Source of the DNA: Cryptomeria japonica
Taxonomy: Eukaryota > Streptophyta > Pinopsida > Cupressales > Cupressaceae
Assembly (NCBI RefSeq): GCF_030272615.1
Contig: NC_081409.1
Span: 875,244,594 to 875,308,593, forward strand
Direction of reading: 5' to 3'
DNA length: 64,000 nt
Below, piece after piece: positions 60,614 through 64,000 of this stretch (positions are counted from its first letter, which is position 1; every line of letters starts with the position of its first letter). The position numbers and the translations under genes were made by a program. Under the pieces are notes generated by a model that was given only the letters and a program-made list of their open reading frames with translations, had not been told where the DNA came from and ran no database searches.

Positions 60614-60999
60614 GAACCCAGGGGATAAAATCCAAAAATGTCTTGTCATGACAAAGAAGTTTACACATTAAACATGCAAATACAGATTACAAAGCAAATT
60701 ACCTTTCTATCATACCTAAACCTTTTCTGAAGTGATCAACCTTCACTCTGAAAGAGGTTTGGTCAGAATATCTGTAGTTTGATCTCCAAGGGAAAACCCT
60801 CCTACTCGAGGGAGAAACACCCAGCATAAAAATGTCTTCTTTATATATCAAATATGTCTAGCAATAATGCAAGATACGGGCCCAATATATGTTGCTTCAC
60901 TCCTTGAAGTAAATTTCACAAGAACAAATCTGATTGGCCTTCTTCACAGGATCGATCTGCTCTAACTAATATATAAACTGCTCTTCACTTAAATTGAAT

Positions 61000-61640
61000 G
61001 GATCAGAGAATGAGTTTGCATCTTCTATATATATGAGGGAGGCACCCTTTCACAAGGGGTCGGTCCTCAATGACACCATCTGTCTCTTCACAAGGGTGGC
61101 CACTACAACATCAACACTCCCTCTTAGCTAGGGAGGAATCCTTGTTAATAATATAGTTATGAAATGACATCCACCATGGCTACTCCTAGAGGGTGGAACA
61201 CGATTCATCATGGTATCCAACATGATGACATTCATCATGGCTATTCCCAGAGGGTGGAACATGGGCCTTCTCCTCAAACTTCTCCCTCACAGAGAAGAGC
61301 GTATTAATGAGGGCTTGCTCCTCAAACTTCTCTCTCACAGAGAAGAATTCATTAAGCACATCTTCATGATGGTGTGGCTCCCTTTGAGCTTGATATCAAC
61401 CTTCTGACCTCCTTGTCTAAGGTTGCTTCTGATGAAATGTTAGACTCCCTCTGAATCTGATATCAACCATCTGACCTCCTCTTCGAAGAACCAGATTGCA
61501 AGGACAAACTGTATGGGTTCTTCTTCTTCGATAAGTACTTACCGCCATCAACTCAGTCCTCTGACTGCAAGCATCGAGTTCTTTCTCCCTTGAATGAAAT
61601 CTCTTATGCTTCTTGGTCTGTCCTTTCTTTATCTCGAAAG
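61000..61640 (-). mobile_element. Truncated relative of the 48507-51246 element
   Basis: ACATCAACA at 61108-61116 followed by CTCCCTCTTAGCTAGGGAGG repeats the LTR end and purine tract of the complete element. The downstream tandem repeats (CATCCACCATGGCTACTCC; CTTCTCTCTCACAGAGAA) and the GAAGAAGAAGAACCCATA stretch (- strand, about 61530) also match. The second LTR is not found. Confidence 0.6.
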
Positions 61641-62001
61641 ATCACCTGCAAAACATGACTTATAGAACTTTGGTATGTATTTAGCAAATTCACCACTAGT
61701 AGCATAAACAAGAGCCCCTATGGTCAACATTGCTTCCTCATGGACTGTTGCACTTCTGCAGGCAAATTCTTGTTTATAGATGGAAATGTGAAATCTTAGG
61801 ATCTCCACTAAAGTCCCCTCCATATTCTTCCTGAATTCTTCATCACAAATAGTACATCAAAACTCTATAGCCTAAAGAGCAACAAGCTCTTCATCACTTT
61901 TAACTGCTTTTGTTGTGATTCCAAAGAAATCTTGCATGTAAGGGGCAAGTTTCTCATAGTACGTTGAAGAAATTGAAACAAGATATTCAAATGTAACTTG
62001 T
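61640..62001 (-). pseudogene. KPNB1: Importin-beta (KPNB1-type) gene fragment
   Basis: On the - strand from 62001: QVTFEYLVSISSTYYEKLAP, YMQDFFGITTKAVKSDEELV, ICDEEF, then after a divergent stretch HEEAMLTIGALVYATSGEFA and KYIPKFYK. These match consecutive HEAT-repeat segments of plant importin subunit beta-1, a nuclear import receptor. Two stops fall where Gln and Trp are expected (TAG in VAL*AIE, TGA in EF*), so it is dead. No introns are obvious, which suggests a retrocopied or captured piece. It sits next to a truncated non-coding LTR element. Confidence 0.75.
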
Positions 62002-64000
62002 CATGTGTGGACACCCACTGACAATGTTTGATTCACAAATAACACGCATAATGTAATTGCATGAATTAATAACAACATAGGAAATTCATGACCATTAATC
62101 AAACATGGATTACTTATCTCTTTGTTTATTAGTCTTCCTCGCAATCCAACAATTGTTCATTCCTGATTCTTTGCACTTGAAGATTTAGATCTCATTTGAT
62201 GGTTGCTCTTTGATACACATACTTTTAGTTGTTGTGTTCATCTGACATAACCAGATCTATGAGATGTTGAGCCCATATGCCACGTACAGGACACTTAGCA
62301 GTATCGATGTGGCATCGATCTTCCTCAATAATCTTCCCAGCCATGCATTCAAATGAAGACCCTTCTCTGCAAATCTGTACATGCTATGGAAAGAGAGTAT
62401 CGAATTGGTTTTGTCTACAGTAAGACCGTTGCTTCTCATGTCGCTCTCTGCCTGGCAAATAGATGAGTATTGTTTCCAATGTTGTGGCGCTAGCGCCAAA
62501 CAACATTTAAAGATAAACCTTAATGCCCAATTCAATAGATGGAACTATTAATCACAAAAAATTGCTAAGTGATTCGATACACAGACAATCCATCAGATCT
62601 ATGTTAGATCGAGATCTTGCCGCCTCCCTTGAACTTTCGTTGTTGATCAATTTTTTATTTTTATTACTACAGCAATTTATTCTAGTTTCATAAAGACATT
62701 TGTGACTGCATCTTGTCTATATGTAATTGTATCGTCCAGAGGTGTCTGTTTCCGGTCATCTTGAATGTCTACTTCAGCTCTGTTGATGTGTTTTTTATGA
62801 CGGCGTCTAACACAGAATAAAGTTGCCTAACGGTCACTTCACTCTCTCTTGATTAAAGTACGATTGTGAAATATCCCTAGCCAATTTTTTTGAAATTTTT
62901 GATCAACTTAATTACAACAACTATATGAGTGATCAATTAGTTCTGAGAAAAAGTATTTGATTTGCTGAAGCAACCCTAACCAGAATGGCACCGTGTGGAT
63001 GAGCATTGGTCAGAGGATCTTAGTTGCTTATGCAAAGAACTCTAACCAGTATGGCGCCGGGATGGCGAGCATTGGTCAGAGGGTCCCTGAAATCTAGAAC
63101 TGGAAGGAACTCAACGCCAAGTATGTGCTACCCACTCCAGACGGATAGGGGCTACCATATGACGGAGTGAAACTTAAATGCTTGAATTTAATTGATTGCA
63201 GAAACTGAAAAGACACTCGACATCCAGGATGTGCTTTCAATCCCAACAGGGAGAGGAGCTACCATAGGATGGAGGTAGATAAGATAAGTTTGGTTAGCTT
63301 GACAATTACAACCAAGATCACAGTTCAAGACTGCCAGTACTACTGGTCAGATTATAATCAAAAGAAATTCTTTCACAACTCCCCTTTTAGAAGAGAGTTT
63401 CTGATTCAACATTAATCTGCACATTCAACCGCGAACCCATGGATCACTGCCAACAGCTCATTTCGTCCTCGTACAATCTTCCTTCCTCCGGAAACTAGTT
63501 GCAAAATGCCTTGGTGACGTGGAAACCTGCGAAAGACTCAAACAACACTGCAAAACCCTCACAATGAAAAATGGCACGATTTCCAATGCATTTAAAATGG
63601 TACGGCTGGCTGCAAAATACGATTTGTCATTAAAAATAAATGCATGAACCAAACTTGCTGAAACCCTAGGAAATGCAACGACTAGGTGAGGCAAATGCAA
63701 AGAACTAATACCCACAATGCAATTTTTTTGTATTTTCTGGTTGTGAACAAAACATGAAATTAGTCGCGGGAATTCTAGATGCAGAAAACTGAATGAACTA
63801 TAAGCCTAAATGATTACAATGAAAACTCTGATGATAAACTACGGCTAAATGCAATTACATAGAAAATATAATCACCCTAGTTGCTATCTTTCAAGCAAGA
63901 AGAGATGCCTATGCTAGAAGGCTTCCATTCCTTGAAGCATGTCCAGAGCCAGACGGCTGCCCAAATACAAATTCTGCCAAAAGATCCCTTCAATCCTCCC
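62002..64000. other. Unassigned DNA at the right edge
   Basis: A stretch on the - strand at about 62490-62250 is open in two frames and has coding-like composition but no family I recognise; it may be more captured DNA. At about 62970-63090 a unit of about 80 bp (CTAACCAGAATGGCACC...GAGCATTGGTCAGAGG) occurs twice. I see no RING exon of the XBAT-type gene. Confidence 0.3.

Larger units (their letters stand above)
59910..60780 (-). pseudogene. Copia 3' end: RNase H tail and 3' UTR
   Basis: On the - strand near 60770-60715 the codons for TTDILTKPLSE and then, after a frame change, VDHFRKGLGMIER match the conserved end of copia polyproteins (ADIFTKPL...). The 3' UTR to 59910 holds a 191-bp tandem duplication and a 63-bp one. 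The rest of pol is missing. Confidence 0.6.

Noticed and set aside
62257-62535. 92-codon minus-strand ORF as a real gene
   Set aside because: No recognised motif, next to a gene fragment and open in a second frame too; kept only as possible captured DNA.
1-64000. tRNA, rRNA and organelle-derived sequence
   Set aside because: None recognised by eye on either strand; a covariance-model scan would be needed to exclude small RNAs.

Overview
This is a plant nuclear window dominated by transposable elements. Long nested LTR retrotransposons, degenerate Ty1/copia, hAT and LINE remnants, a plant-type XBAT32/XBAT33-like gene with an intron running more than 18 kb to the window edge, and very low gene density together suggest a large-genome seed plant. 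A conifer is my inference; nothing in the window names the species. I recognise only one host gene with confidence.

Layout. (1) 1-9614: the 3' two-thirds of a Ty3/gypsy element of the Tat type on the + strand (E1). It has a polyprotein with RT, two RNase H domains and integrase, a long 3' region, a polypurine tract and a 3' LTR at 8887-9614. On the opposite strand of that 3' region lies a spliced-looking gene encoding a plant mobile domain (PMD) protein. (2) 9615-10985: leader, primer-binding site and 5' LTR of a same-family element on the - strand, so two LTRs of one family stand in inverted orientation. (3) 10986-19640: remains of other LTR elements, with an array of near-palindromes, a long degenerate ORF of unknown function (12895-16786) and an LTR starting at 18534. 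(4) 21350-36321: a decayed copia element split by a complete Ty3/Tat element on the - strand (E2, 22197-33967, 5-bp target duplication GTTAC). E2 lacks a recognisable gag and also carries an antisense PMD-type gene between integrase and 3' LTR. (5) 36322-43862: AT-rich DNA with a pair of 190-200 bp inverted arms 3.6 kb apart. (6) 43863-45774: the first coding exons of an XBAT32/XBAT33-type ankyrin-repeat E3 ligase gene on the + strand. The RING exons are beyond the window. (7) 45775-64000: repeat-filled intron of that gene, or intergenic DNA if the gene is broken. It holds a LINE RNase H scrap, a complete non-coding LTR element (48507-51246, TSD CATGA), a hAT pseudogene (52355-54744), several 180-260 bp tandem duplications, a copia 3' end and an importin-beta pseudogene fragment.

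The main observation is that two Tat-type Ty3 elements with different LTRs each carry, antisense in the same position (integrase to 3' LTR), a gene with the same layout: a short basic first exon, an intron, a PMD, an acidic linker, a coiled coil and a Pro/Ser-rich tail. Both copies are now pseudogenes. The shared architecture suggests the antisense PMD gene is a standing component of this retrotransposon lineage rather than a chance capture. All boundaries were read by eye; no database search or alignment was run.
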